Source: Sepiola atlantica (taxonomy: Eukaryota > Mollusca > Cephalopoda > Sepiida > Sepiolidae). From it: 64,000 nucleotides of DNA. The stretch lies in assembly GCA_963556195.1 (NCBI GenBank), contig CAUVYP010000579.1, positions 2,170,001-2,234,000 of the forward strand, given 5' to 3'. Positions 24,476 to 37,123 of this stretch are shown here, one piece after another. Each line of letters opens with the position of its first letter. The first letter of the stretch is position 1. The position numbers and the translations under genes are program-made. The notes beneath the pieces were generated by a model that was not told the DNA's origin, ran no database searches, and worked only from the letters and a program-made list of their open reading frames with translations.

Positions 24476-26149
24476 TTGTTGATGTTTTGCGTATTCAGTT
24501 TGTATCGACATATCTCCGGGAGTACAAGAGCTGAACTTCTGAAACTTAGTACTTCAGTAGAAAATGTGTGTCCGCTAATGTCTGCAAAGTTTCAGAGCAC
24601 AATTCTTATAAATGTGGCAGTTATAAACAAAAGCGATATCAACTTAAAATCGCACTAAATTTTGTTGATGTTTTGCGTATTCAGTTTGTATCGACATATC
24701 TCCGGGAGTACAAGAGCTGAACTTCTGAAACTTGGTACTTCAGTAGAAAATGTGTGTCCGCTAATGTCTGCAAAGTTTCAGAGCACAATTCTTATAAATG
24801 TAGAAGTTATAAACAAAAGCGATATCAACTTAAAATCGCACTAAATTTTGTTGATGTTTTGCGTATTCAGTTTGTATCGACATATCTCCGGGAGTACAAG
24901 AGCTGAACTTCTGAAACTTGGTACTTCAGTAGAAAATGTGTGTCCGCTAATTTCTGCAAAGTTTCAGAGCACAATTTGTATAAATGTGGAAGTTATAAAC
25001 ACAAGCGATATCAACTTAAAATCGCACTAAATTTTGTTGATGTTTTGCGTATTCAGTTTGTATCGACATATCTCCGGGAGTACAAGAGCTGAACTTCTGA
25101 AACTTGGTACTTCAGTAGAAAATGTGTGTCCGCTAATGTCTGCAAAGTTTCAGAGCACAATTCTTATAAATGTGGAAGTTATAAACAAAAGCGATATCAA
25201 CTTAAAATCGCACTAAATTTTGTTGATGTTTTGCGTATTCAGTTTGTATCGACATATCTCCGGGAGTACAAGAGCTGAACTTCTGAAACTTGGTACTTCA
25301 GTAGAAAATGTGTGTCCGCTAATTTCTGCAAAGTTTCAGAGCACAATTTGTATAAATGTGGAAGTTATAAACACAATCGATATCAACTTAAAATCGCACT
25401 AAATTTTGTTGATGTTTTGCGTATTCAGTTTGTATCGACATATCTCCGGGAGTACAAGAGCTGAACTTCTGAAACTTGGTACTTCAGTAGAAAATGTGTG
25501 TCCGCTTATGTCTGCAAAGTTTCGGAGCACAATTCTCATAAATGTGGAAGTTATAAACAAAAGCGATATCAACTTAAAATCGCACTAAATTTTGTTGATG
25601 TTTTGCGTATTCAGTTTGTATCGACATATCTCCGGGAGTACAAGAGCTGAACTTCTGAAACTTGGTACTTCAGTAGAAAATGTGTGTCCGCTTATGTCTG
25701 CAAAGTTTCGGAGCACAATTCTGATAAATGTGGAAGTTATTAACACAAGCGATATACCTTTTAAATCGCACTAAATTTTGTTGATGTTTTGCGTATTCAG
25801 TTTGTATCGACATATCTCCGGGAGTACAAGAGCTGAACTTCTGAAACTTGGTACTTCAGTAGAAAATGTGTGTCCGCTTATGTCTGCAAAGTTTCGGAGC
25901 ACAATTCTCATAAATGTGGAAGTTATAAACAAAAGCGATATCAACTTAAAATCGCACTAAATTTTGTTGATGTTTTGCGTATTCAGTTTGTATCGACATA
26001 TCTCCGGGAGTACAAGAGCTGAACTTCTGAAACTTGGTACTTCAGTAGAAAATGTGTGTCCGCTTATGTCTGCAAAGTTTCGGAGCACAATTCTTATAAA
26101 TGTGGAAGTTATTAACACAAGCGATATACCTTTTAAATCGCACTAAATT
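24476..26149 (+). repeat. Nonamer tandem duplication, copy 1 (1674 bp)
   Basis: Order is n1s (with GTGGCAGTT, C at 24618), n1 (with GTAGAAGTT), c3, n1, c6-like, x1, p1, x1, p1. The unit at 25220 combines the CTAATTTC of c3 with the ACAATCGAT of c6. x1 units start at 25406 and 25778 and alternate with p1 at 25592 and 25964, so the second half of the block is a 372-bp dimer repeated twice. The next nine monomers repeat this order. Confidence 0.92.
25406..25591 (+). repeat. Chimeric monomer x1 (class-P start, class-N end)
   Basis: The first part carries the class-P markers CTTATG, CGGAGC and CTCATA, while the last part carries the class-N1 markers ATAAACAAAAGC, GATATC and CAACTTAAAATC. The switch lies between about 25539 and 25553. 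Copies are at 25778, 27080 and 27452. A crossover or conversion tract ending inside the monomer is the simplest reading. Confidence 0.9.
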
Positions 26150-27823
26150 TTGTTGATGTTTTGCGTATTCAGTTTGTATCGACATATCTCCGGGAGTACA
26201 AGAGCTGAACTTCTGAAACTTAGTACTTCAGTAGAAAATGTGTGTCCGCTAATGTCTGCAAAGTTTCAGAGCACAATTCTTATAAATGTGGCAGTTATAA
26301 ACAAAAGCGATATCAACTTAAAATCGCACTAAATTTTGTTGATGTTTTGCGTATTCAGTTTGTATCGACATATCTCCGGGAGTACAAGAGCTGAACTTCT
26401 GAAACTTGGTACTTCAGTAGAAAATGTGTGTCCGCTAATGTCTGCAAAGTTTCAGAGCACAATTCTTATAAATGTAGAAGTTATAAACAAAAGCGATATC
26501 AACTTAAAATCGCACTAAATTTTGTTGATGTTTTGCGTATTCAGTTTGTATCGACATATCTCCGGGAGTACAAGAGCTGAACTTCTGAAACTTGGTACTT
26601 CAGTAGAAAATGTGTGTCCGCTAATTTCTGCAAAGTTTCAGAGCACAATTTGTATAAATGTGGAAGTTATAAACACAAGCGATATCAACTTAAAATCGCA
26701 CTAAATTTTGTTGATGTTTTGCGTATTCAGTTTGTATCGACATATCTCCGGGAGTACAAGAGCTGAACTTCTGAAACTTGGTACTTCAGTAGAAAATGTG
26801 TGTCCGCTAATGTCTGCAAAGTTTCAGAGCACAATTCTTATAAATGTGGAAGTTATAAACAAAAGCGATATCAACTTAAAATCGCACTAAATTTTGTTGA
26901 TGTTTTGCGTATTCAGTTTGTATCGACATATCTCCGGGAGTACAAGAGCTGAACTTCTGAAACTTGGTACTTCAGTAGAAAATGTGTGTCCGCTAATGTC
27001 TGCAAAGTTTCAGAGCACAATTTGTATAAATGTGGAAGTTATAAACACAATCGATATCAACTTAAAATCGCACTAAATTTTGTTGATGTTTTGCGTATTC
27101 AGTTTGTATCGACATATCTCCGGGAGTACAAGAGCTGAACTTCTGAAACTTGGTACTTCAGTAGAAAATGTGTGTCCGCTTATGTCTGCAAAGTTTCGGA
27201 GCACAATTCTCATAAATGTGGAAGTTATAAACAAAAGCGATATCAACTTAAAATCGCACTAAATTTTGTTGATGTTTTGCGTATTCAGTTTGTATCGACA
27301 TATCTCCGGGAGTACAAGAGCTGAACTTCTGAAACTTGGTACTTCAGTAGAAAATGTGTGTCCGCTTATGTCTGCAAAGTTTCGGAGCACAATTCTGATA
27401 AATGTGGAAGTTATTAACACAAGCGATATACCTTTTAAATCGCACTAAATTTTGTTGATGTTTTGCGTATTCAGTTTGTATCGACATATCTCCGGGAGTA
27501 CAAGAGCTGAACTTCTGAAACTTGGTACTTCAGTAGAAAATGTGTGTCCGCTTATGTCTGCAAAGTTTCGGAGCACAATTCTCATAAATGTGGAAGTTAT
27601 AAACAAAAGCGATATCAACTTAAAATCGCACTAAATTTTGTTGATGTTTTGCGTATTCAGTTTGTATCGACATATCTCCGGGAGTACAAGAGCTGAACTT
27701 CTGAAACTTGGTACTTCAGTAGAAAATGTGTGTCCGCTTATGTCTGCAAAGTTTCGGAGCACAATTCTGATAAATGTGGAAGTTATTAACACAAGCGATA
27801 TACCTTTTAAATCGCACTAAATT
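26150..27823 (+). repeat. Nonamer tandem duplication, copy 2 (1674 bp)
   Basis: The order of the previous nine monomers is repeated, including the marker GTGGCAGTT (C at 26292, exactly 1674 bp after 24618). Differences from copy 1 that I can see are CTAATG rather than CTAATT in the c6 unit (26894) and CTGATA rather than CTTATA in the last p1 (27638). Copies 1 and 2 are immediately adjacent. Confidence 0.92.
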
Positions 27824-28939
27824 TTGTTGATGTTTTGCGTATTCAGTTTGTATCGACATATCTCCGGGAGTACAAGAGCTGAACTTCTGAAACTTAGTAC
27901 TTCAGTAGAAAATGTGTGTCCGCTAATGTCTGCAAAGTTTCAGAGCACAATTCTTATAAATGTGGAAGTTATAAACAAAAGCGATATCAACTTAAAATCG
28001 CACTAAATTTTGTTGATGTTTTGCGTATTCAGTTTGTATCGACATATCTCCGGGAGTACAAGAGCTGAACTTCTGAAACTTGGTACTTCAGTAGAAAATG
28101 TGTGTCCGCTAATGTCTGCAAAGTTTCAGAGCACAATTCTTATAAATGTAGAAGTTATAAACAAAAGCGATATCAACTTAAAATCGCACTAAATTTTGTT
28201 GATGTTTTGCGTATTCAGTTTGTATCGACATATCTCCGGGAGTACAAGAGCTGAACTTCTGAAACTTATTACTTCAGTAGAAAATGTGTGTCCGCTAATT
28301 TCTGCAAAGTTTCAGAGCACAATTTGTATAAATGTGGAAGTTATAAACACAAGCGATATCAACTTAAAATCGCACTAAATTTTGTTGATGTTTTGCGTAT
28401 TCAGTTTGTATCGACATATCTCCGGGAGTACAAGAGCTGAACTTCTGAAACTTGGTACTTCAGTAGAAAATGTGTGTCCGCTAATGTCTGCAAAGTTTCA
28501 GAGCACAATTCTTATAAATGTGGAAGTTATAAACAAAAGCGATATCAACTTAAAATCGCACTAAATTTTGTTGATGTTTTGCGTATTCAGTTTGTATCGA
28601 CATATCTCCGGGAGTACAAGAGCTGAACTTCTGAAACTTGGTACTTCAGTAGAAAATGTGTGTCCGCTAATGTCTGCAAAGTTTCAGAGCACAATTTGTA
28701 TAAATGTGGAAGTTATAAACACAATCGATATCAACTTAAAATCGCACTAAATTTTGTTGATGTTTTGCGTATTCAGTTTGTATCGACATATCTCCGGGAG
28801 TACAAGAGCTGAACTTCTGAAACTTGGTACTTCAGTAGTAAATGTGTGTCCGCGTATGTCTGCAAAGTTTCGGAGCACAATTCTTATAAATGTGAAAGTT
28901 ATTAACACAAGCGATATACCTTTTAAATCGCACTAAATT
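27824..28939 (+). repeat. Hexamer tandem duplication, copy 1 (1116 bp)
   Basis: Order is n1s, n1 (with GTAGAAGTT), c5, n1, c6, p4. The p4 monomer has the linked changes GTAGTAAATG, CGCGTATG and GTGAAAGTT. The next six monomers have the same order. Confidence 0.92.
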
Positions 28940-30055
28940 TTGTTGATGTTTTGCGTATTCAGTTTGTATCGACATATCTCCGGGAGTACAAGAGCTGAAC
29001 TTCTGAAACTTAGTACTTCAGTAGAAAATGTGTGTCCGCTAATGTCTGCAAAGTTTCAGAGCACAATTCTTATAAATGTGGAAGTTATAAACAAAAGCGA
29101 TATCAACTTAAAATCGCACTAAATTTTGTTGATGTTTTGCGTATTCAGTTTGTATCGACATATCTCCGGGAGTACAAGAGCTGAACTTCTGAAACTTGGT
29201 ACTTCAGTAGAAAATGTGTGTCCGCTAATGTCTGCAAAGTTTCAGAGCACAATTCTTATAAATGTAGAAGTTATAAACAAAAGCGATATCAACTTAAAAT
29301 CGCACTAAATTTTGTTGATGTTTTGCGTATTCAGTTTGTATCGACATATCTCCGGGAGTACAAGAGCTGAACTTCTGAAACTTATTACTTCAGTAGAAAA
29401 TGTGTGTCCGCTAATTTCTGCAAAGTTTCAGAGCACAATTTGTATAAATGTGGAAGTTATAAACACAAGCGATATCAACTTAAAATCGCACTAAATTTTG
29501 TTGATGTTTTGCGTATTCAGTTTGTATCGACATATCTCCGGGAGTACAAGAGCTGAACTTCTGAAACTTGGTACTTCAGTAGAAAATGTGTGTCCGCTAA
29601 TGTCTGCAAAGTTTCAGAGCACAATTCTTATAAATGTGGAAGTTATAAACAAAAGCGATATCAACTTAAAATCGCACTAAATTTTGTTGATGTTTTGCGT
29701 ATTCAGTTTGTATCGACATATCTCCGGGAGTACAAGAGCTGAACTTCTGAAACTTGGTACTTCAGTAGAAAATGTGTGTCCGCTAATGTCTGCAAAGTTT
29801 CAGAGCACAATTTGTATAAATGTGGAAGTTATAAACACAATCGATATCAACTTAAAATCGCACTAAATTTTGTTGATGTTTTGCGTATTCAGTTTGTATC
29901 GACATATCTCCGGGAGTACAAGAGCTGAACTTCTGAAACTTGGTACTTCAGTAGTAAATGTGTGTCCGCGTATGTCTGCAAAGTTTCGGAGCACAATTCT
30001 TATAAATGTGAAAGTTATTAACACAAGCGATATACCTTTTAAATCGCACTAAATT
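28940..30055 (+). repeat. Hexamer tandem duplication, copy 2 (1116 bp)
   Basis: The six monomers repeat n1s, n1, c5, n1, c6, p4 with the same linked changes as 27824-28939. This copy is also the first six monomers of the second long copy, which continues with t1 and p5 at 30056 and 30242. The single-copy form of the hexamer is at 14802-15917. Confidence 0.92.
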
Positions 30056-33000
30056 TTGTTGATGTTTTGCGTATTCAGTTTGTATCGACATATCTCCGGG
30101 AGTACAAGAGCTGAACTTCTGAAACTTGGTACTTCAGTAGAAAATGTGTGTCCGCTAATGTCTGCAAAGTTTCAGAGCACAATTCTTATAAATGTGGAAG
30201 TTATAAACACAAGCGATATCAACTTAAAATCGCACTAAATTTTGTTGATGTTTTGCGTATTCAGTTTGTATCGACATATCTCCGGGAGTACAAGAGCTGA
30301 ACTTCTGAAACTTGGTACTTCAGTAGAAAATGTGTGTCCGCTAATGTCTGCAAAGTTTCGGAGCACAATTCCTATAAATGTCAAAGTTATTAACACAAGC
30401 GATATACCTTTTAAATCGCACTAAATTTTGTTGATGTTTTGCGTATTCAGTTTGTATCGACATATCTCCGGGAGTACAAGAGCTGAACTTCTGAAACTTG
30501 GTACTTCAGTAGAAAATGTGTGTCCGCTAATGTCTGCAAAGTTTCAGAGCACAATTCTTATAAATGTGGAAGTTATAAACAAAAGCGATATCAACTTAAA
30601 ATCGCACTAAATTTTGTTTATGTTTTGCGTATTCAGTTTGTATCGACATATCTCCGGGAGTACAAGAGCTGAACTTCTGAAACTTGGTACTTCAGTAGAA
30701 AATGTGTGTCCGCTAATGTCTGCAAAGTTTCAGAGCACAATTCTTATAAATGTGGAAGTTATAAACAAAAGCGATATCAACTTAAAATCGCACTAAATTT
30801 TGTTGATGTTTTGCGTATTCAGTTTGTATCGACATATCTCCGGGAGTACAAGAGCTGAACTTCTGAAACTTGGTACTTCAGTAGAAAATGTGTGTCCGCT
30901 AATTTCTGCAAAGTTTCAGAGCACAATTTGTATAAATGTGGAAGTTATAAAAACAAGCGATATCAACTTAAAATCGCACTAAATTTTGTTGATGTTTTGC
31001 GTATTCAGTTTGTATCGACATATCTATGGGAGTACAAGAGCTGAACTTCTGAAACTTGGTACTTCAGTAGAAAATGTGTGTCCGCTTATATCTGCAAAGT
31101 TTCGGAGCACAATTCTTATAAATGTGGAAGTTATTAACACAAACGATATACCTTTTAAATCGCACTAAATTTTGTTGATGTTTTGCGTATTCAGTTTGTA
31201 TCGACATATCTCCGGGAGTACAAGAGCTGAACTTCTGAAACCTGGTACTTCAGTAGAAAATGTGTGTCCGCTAATGTCTGCAAAGTTTCAGAGCACAATT
31301 CTTATAAATGTGGAAGTTATAAACAAAAGCGATATCAACTTAAAATCGCACTAAATTTTGTTGATGTTTTGCGTATTCAGTTTGTATCGACATATCTCCG
31401 GGAGTACAAGAGCTGAACTTCTGAAACTTGGTACTTCAGTCGAAAATGTGTGTCCGCTAATTTCTGCAAAGTTTCAGAGCACAATTTGTATAAATGTGGA
31501 AGTTATAAACACAAGCGATATCAACTTAAAATCGCACTAAATTTTGTTTATGTTTTGCGTATTCAGTTTGTATCGACATATCTCCGGGAGTACAATAGCT
31601 GAACTTCTGAAACTTGGTACTTCAGTAGAAAATGTGTGTCCGCTAATGTCTGCAAAGTTTCAGAGCACAATTCTTATAAATGTGGATGTTATAAACACAA
31701 GCGATATCAACTTAAAATCGCACTAAATTTTGTTGATGTTTTGCGTATTCAGTTTGTATCGACATATCTCCGGGAGTACAAGAGCTGAACTTCTGAAACT
31801 TGGTACTTCAGTAGAAAATGTGTGTCCGCTTATGTCTGCAAAGTTTCGGAGCACAATTCTTATAAATGTGGAAGTTATTAACACAAGCGATATACCTTTC
31901 AAATCGCACTAAATTTTGTTGATGTTTTGCGTATTCAGTTTGTATCGACATATCTCCGGGAGTACAAGAGCTGAACTTCTGAAACTTGGTACTTCAGTAG
32001 AAAATGTGTGTCCGCTAATGTCTGCAAAGTTTCAGAGCACAATTCTTATAAATGTGGAAGTTATAAACAAAAGCGATATCAACTTAAAATCGCACTAAAT
32101 TTTGTTGATGTTTTGCGTATTCAGTTTGTATCGACATATCTCCGGGAGTACAAGAGCTGAACTTCTGAAACTTGGTACTTCAGTACAAAATGTGTGTCCG
32201 CTAATGTCTGCAAAGTTTCAGAGCACAATTTGTATAAATGTGGAAGTTATAAACACAAGCGATATCAACTTAAAATCGCACTAAATTTTGTTGATGTTTT
32301 GCGTATTCAGTTTGTATCGACATATCTCCGGGAGTACAAGAGCTGAACTTCTGAAACTTGGTACTTCAGTAGAAAATGTGTGTCCGCTAATGTCTGCAAA
32401 GTTTCAGAGCACAATTCTTATAAATGTGGAAGTTATAAACACAAGCGATATCAACTTGAAATCGCACTAAATTTTGTTGATGTTTTGCGTATTCAGTTTG
32501 TATCGACATATCTCCGGGAGTACAAGAGCTGAACTTCTGAAACTTGGTACTTCAGTAGAAAATGTGTGTCTGCTAATGTCTGCAAAGTTTCGGAGCACAA
32601 TTCTTATAAATGTGAAAGTTATTAACACAAGCGATATGTCTTTTAAATCGCACTAAATTTTGTTGATGTTTTGCGTATTCAGTTTGTATCGACATATCTC
32701 CGGCAGTACAAGAGCTGAACTTCTGAAACTTGGTACTTCAGTAGAAAATGTGTGTCCGCTTATGTCTGCAAAGTTTCAGAGCACAATTCTTATAAATGTG
32801 GAAGTTATAAACAAAAGCGATATCAACTTAAAATCGCACTAAATTTTGTTGATGTTTTGCGTATTCAGTTTGTATCGACATATCTCCGGGAGTACAAGAG
32901 CTGAACTTCTGAAACTTGGTACTTCAGTAGAAAATGTGTGTCCGCTAATGTCTGCAAAGTTTCAGAGCACAATTCTTATAAATGTGGAAGTTATAAACAA

Positions 33001-36000
33001 AAGCGATATCAACTTAAAATCGCACTAAATTTTGTTGATGTTTTGCGTATTCAGTTTGTATCGACATATCTCCGGGAGTACAAGAGCTGAACTTCTGAAA
33101 CTTGGTACTTCAGTAGAAAATGTGTGTCCGCTAATTTCTGCAAAGTTTCAGAGCACAATTTGTATAAATGTGGAAGTTATAAAAACAAGCGATATCAACT
33201 TAAAATCGCACTAAATTTTGTTGATGTTTTGCGTATTCAGTTTGTATCGACATATCTCCGGGAGTACAAGAGCTGAACTTCTGAAACTTGGTACTTCAGT
33301 AGAAAATGTGTGTCCGCTTATGTCTGCAAAGTTTCGGAGCACAATTCTTATAAATGTGGAAGTTATTAACACAAGCGATATACCTTTTAAATCGCACTAA
33401 ATTTTGTTGATGTTTTGCGTATTCAGTTTGTATCGACATATCTCCGGGAGTACAAGAGCTGAACTTCTGAAACTTGGTACTTCAGTAGAAAATGTGTGTC
33501 CGCTAATGTCTGCAAAGTTTCAGAGCACAATTCTTATAAATGTGGAAGTTATAAACAAAAGCGATATCAACTTAAAATCGCACTAAATTTTGTTGATGTT
33601 TTGCGTATTCAGTTTGTATCGACATATCTCCGGGAGTACAAGAGCTGAACTTCTGAAACCTGGTACTTCAGTAGAAAATGTGTGTCCGCTAATGTCTGCA
33701 AAGTTTCAGAGCACAATTCTTATAAATGTGGAAGTTATAAACAAAAGCGATATCAACTTAAAATCGCACTAAATTTTGTTGATGTTTTGCGTATTCAGTT
33801 TGTATCGACATATCTCCGGGAGTACAAGAGCTGAACTTCTGAAACTTGGTACTTCAGTAGAAAATGTGTGTCCGCTAATTTCTGCAAAGTTTCAGAGCAC
33901 AATTTGTATAAATGTGGAAGTTATAAAAACAAGCGATATCAACTTAAAATCGCACTAAATTTTGTTGATGTTTTGCGTATTCAGTTTGTATCGACATATC
34001 TCCGGGAGTACAAGAGCTGAACTTCTGAAACTTGGTACTTCAGTAGAAAATGTGTGTCCGCTTATATCTGCAAAGTTTCGGAGCACAATTCTTATAAATG
34101 TGGAAGTTATTAACACAAACGATATACCTTTTAAATCGCACTAAATTTTGTTGATGTTTTGCGTATTCAGTTTGTATCGACATATCTCCGGGAGTACAAG
34201 AGCTGAACTTCTGAAACCTGGTACTTCAGTAGAAAATGTGTGTCCGCTAATGTCTGCAAAGTTTCAGAGCACAATTCTTATAAATGTGGAAGTTATAAAC
34301 AAAAGCGATATCAACTTAAAATCGCACTAAATTTTGTTGATGTTTTGCGTATTCAGTTTGTATCGACATATCTCCGGGAGTACAAGAGCTGAACTTCTGA
34401 AACTTGGTACTTCAGTAGAAAATGTGTGTCCGCTAATTTCTGCAAAGTTTCAGAGCACAATTTGTATAAATGTGGAAGTTATAAACACAAGCGATATCAA
34501 CTTAAAATCGCACTAAATTTTGTTTATGTTTTGCGTATTCAGTTTGTATCGACATATCTCCGGGAGTACAATAGCTGAACTTCTGAAACTTGGTACTTCA
34601 GTAGAAAATGTGTGTCCGCTAATGTCTGCAAAGTTTCAGAGCACAATTCTTATAAATGTGGAAGTTATAAACACAAGCGATATCAACTTAAAATCGCACT
34701 AAATTTTGTTGATGTTTTGCGTATTCAGTTTGTATCGACATATCTCCGGGAGTACAAGAGCTGAACTTCTGAAACTTGGTACTTCAGTAGAAAATGTGTG
34801 TCCGCTTATGTCTGCAAAGTTTCGGAGCACAATTCTTATAAATGTGGAAGTTATTAACACAAGCGATATACCTTTTAAATCGCACTAAATTTTGTTGATG
34901 TTTTGCGTATTCAGTTTGTATCGACATATCTCCGGGAGTACAAGAGCTGAACTTCTGAAACTTGGTACTTCAGTAGAAAATGTGTGTCCGCTAATGTCTG
35001 CAAAGTTTCAGAGCACAATTCTTATAAATGTGGAAGTTATAAACAAAAGCGATATCAACTTAAAATCGCACTAAATTTTGTTGATGTTTTGCGTATTCAG
35101 TTTGTATCGACATATCTCCGGGAGTACAAGAGCTGAACTTCTGAAACTTGGTACTTCAGTACAAAATGTGTGTCCGCTAATGTCTGCAAAGTTTCAGAGC
35201 ACAATTTGTATAAATGTGGAAGTTATAAACACAAGCGATATCAACTTAAAATCGCACTAAATTTTGTTGATGTTTTGCGTATTCAGTTTGTATCGACATA
35301 TCTCCGGGAGTACAAGAGCTGAACTTCTGAAACTTGGTACTTCAGTAGAAAATGTGTGTCCGCTAATGTCTGCAAAGTTTCAGAGCACAATTCTTATAAA
35401 TGTGGAAGTTATAAACACAAGCGATATCAACTTAAAATCGCACTAAATTTTGTTGATGTTTTGCGTATTCAGTTTGTATCGACATATCTCCGGGAGTACA
35501 AGAGCTGAACTTCTGAAACTTGGTACTTCAGTAGAAAATGTGTGTCCGCTAATGTCTGCAAAGTTTCGGAGCACAATTCTTATAAATGTGAAAGTTATTA
35601 ACACAAGCGATATACCTTTTAAATCGCACTAAATTTTGTTGATGTTTTGCGTATTCAGTTTGTATCGACATATCTCCGGCAGTACAAGAGCTGAACTTCT
35701 GAAACTTGGTACTTCAGTAGAAAATGTGTGTCCGCTAATGTCTGCAAAGTTTCAGAGCACAATTCTTATAAATGTGGAAGTTATAAACAAAAGCGATATC
35801 AACTTAAAATCGCACTAAATTTTGTTGATGTTTTGCGTATTCAGTTTGTATCGACATATCTCCGGGAGTACAAGAGCTGAACTTCTGAAACTTGGTACTT
35901 CAGTAGAAAATGTGTGTCCGCTAATGTCTGCAAAGTTTCAGAGCACAATTCTTATAAATGTGGAAGTTATAAACAAAAGCGATATCAACTTAAAATCGCA

Positions 36001-37123
36001 CTAAATTTTGTTGATGTTTTGCGTATTCAGTTTGTATCGACATATCTCCGGGAGTACAAGAGCTGAACTTCTGAAACTTGGTACTTCAGTAGAAAATGTG
36101 TGTCCGCTAATTTCTGCAAAGTTTCAGAGCACAATTTGTATAAATGTGGAAGTTATAAAAACAAGCGATATCAACTTAAAATCGCACTAAATTTTGTTGA
36201 TGTTTTGCGTATTCAGTTTGTATCGACATATCTCCGGGAGTACAAGAGCTGAACTTCTGAAACTTGGTACTTCAGTAGAAAATGTGTGTCCGCTTATGTC
36301 TGCAAAGTTTCGGAGCACAATTCTTATAAATGTGGAAGTTATTAACACAAGCGATATACCTTTTAAATCGCACTAAATTTTGTTGATGTTTTGCGTATTC
36401 AGTTTGTATCGACATATCTCCGGGAGTACAAGAGCTGAACTTCTGAAACTTGGTACTTCAGTAGAAAATGTGTGTCCGCTAATGTCTGCAAAGTTTCAGA
36501 GCACAATTCTTATAAATGTGGAAGTTATAAACAAAAGCGATATCAACTTAAAATCGCACTAAATTTTGTTGATGTTTTGCGTATTCAGTTTGTATCGACA
36601 TATCTCCGGGAGTACAAGAGCTGAACTTCTGAAACCTGGTACTTCAGTAGAAAATGTGTGTCCGCTAATGTCTGCAAAGTTTCAGAGCACAATTCTTATA
36701 AATGTGGAAGTTATAAACAAAAGCGATATCAACTTAAAATCGCACTAAATTTTGTTGATGTTTTGCGTATTCAGTTTGTATCGACATATCTCCGGGAGTA
36801 CAAGAGCTGAACTTCTGAAACTTAGTACTTCAGTAGAAAATGTGTGTCCGCTTATTTCTGCAAAGTTTCAGAGCACAATTTGTATAAATGTGGAAGTTAT
36901 AAACACAAGCGATATCAACTTAAAATCGCACTAAATTTTGTTGATGTTTTGCGTATTCAGTTTGTATCGACATATCTCCGGGAGTACAAGAGCTGAACTT
37001 CTGAAACTTGGTACTTCAGTAGAAAATGTGTGTCCGCTTATGTCTGCAAAGTTTCGGAGCACAATTCTTATAAATGTGGAAGTTATTAACACAAGCGATA
37101 TACCTTTTAAATCGCACTAAATT
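28940..37123 (+). repeat. Long duplication, copy 2 (44 monomers)
   Basis: The order of monomers from n1s at 28940 to p1 at 36938 matches that of 14802-22987 unit for unit. Shared rare markers support common descent, for example CTTATG in the n1 unit that carries CCGGCAG (18523 and 32660). The copy also has its own changes, such as TCTATGGG at 30986, GTCGAAAATG at 31358, GTGGATGTT at 31544, GTCTGCTA and GATATGTC in the p2 at 32474. It ends where p1 (36938) is followed by p3 (37124), while copy 1 continues with n1s. Confidence 0.9.
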
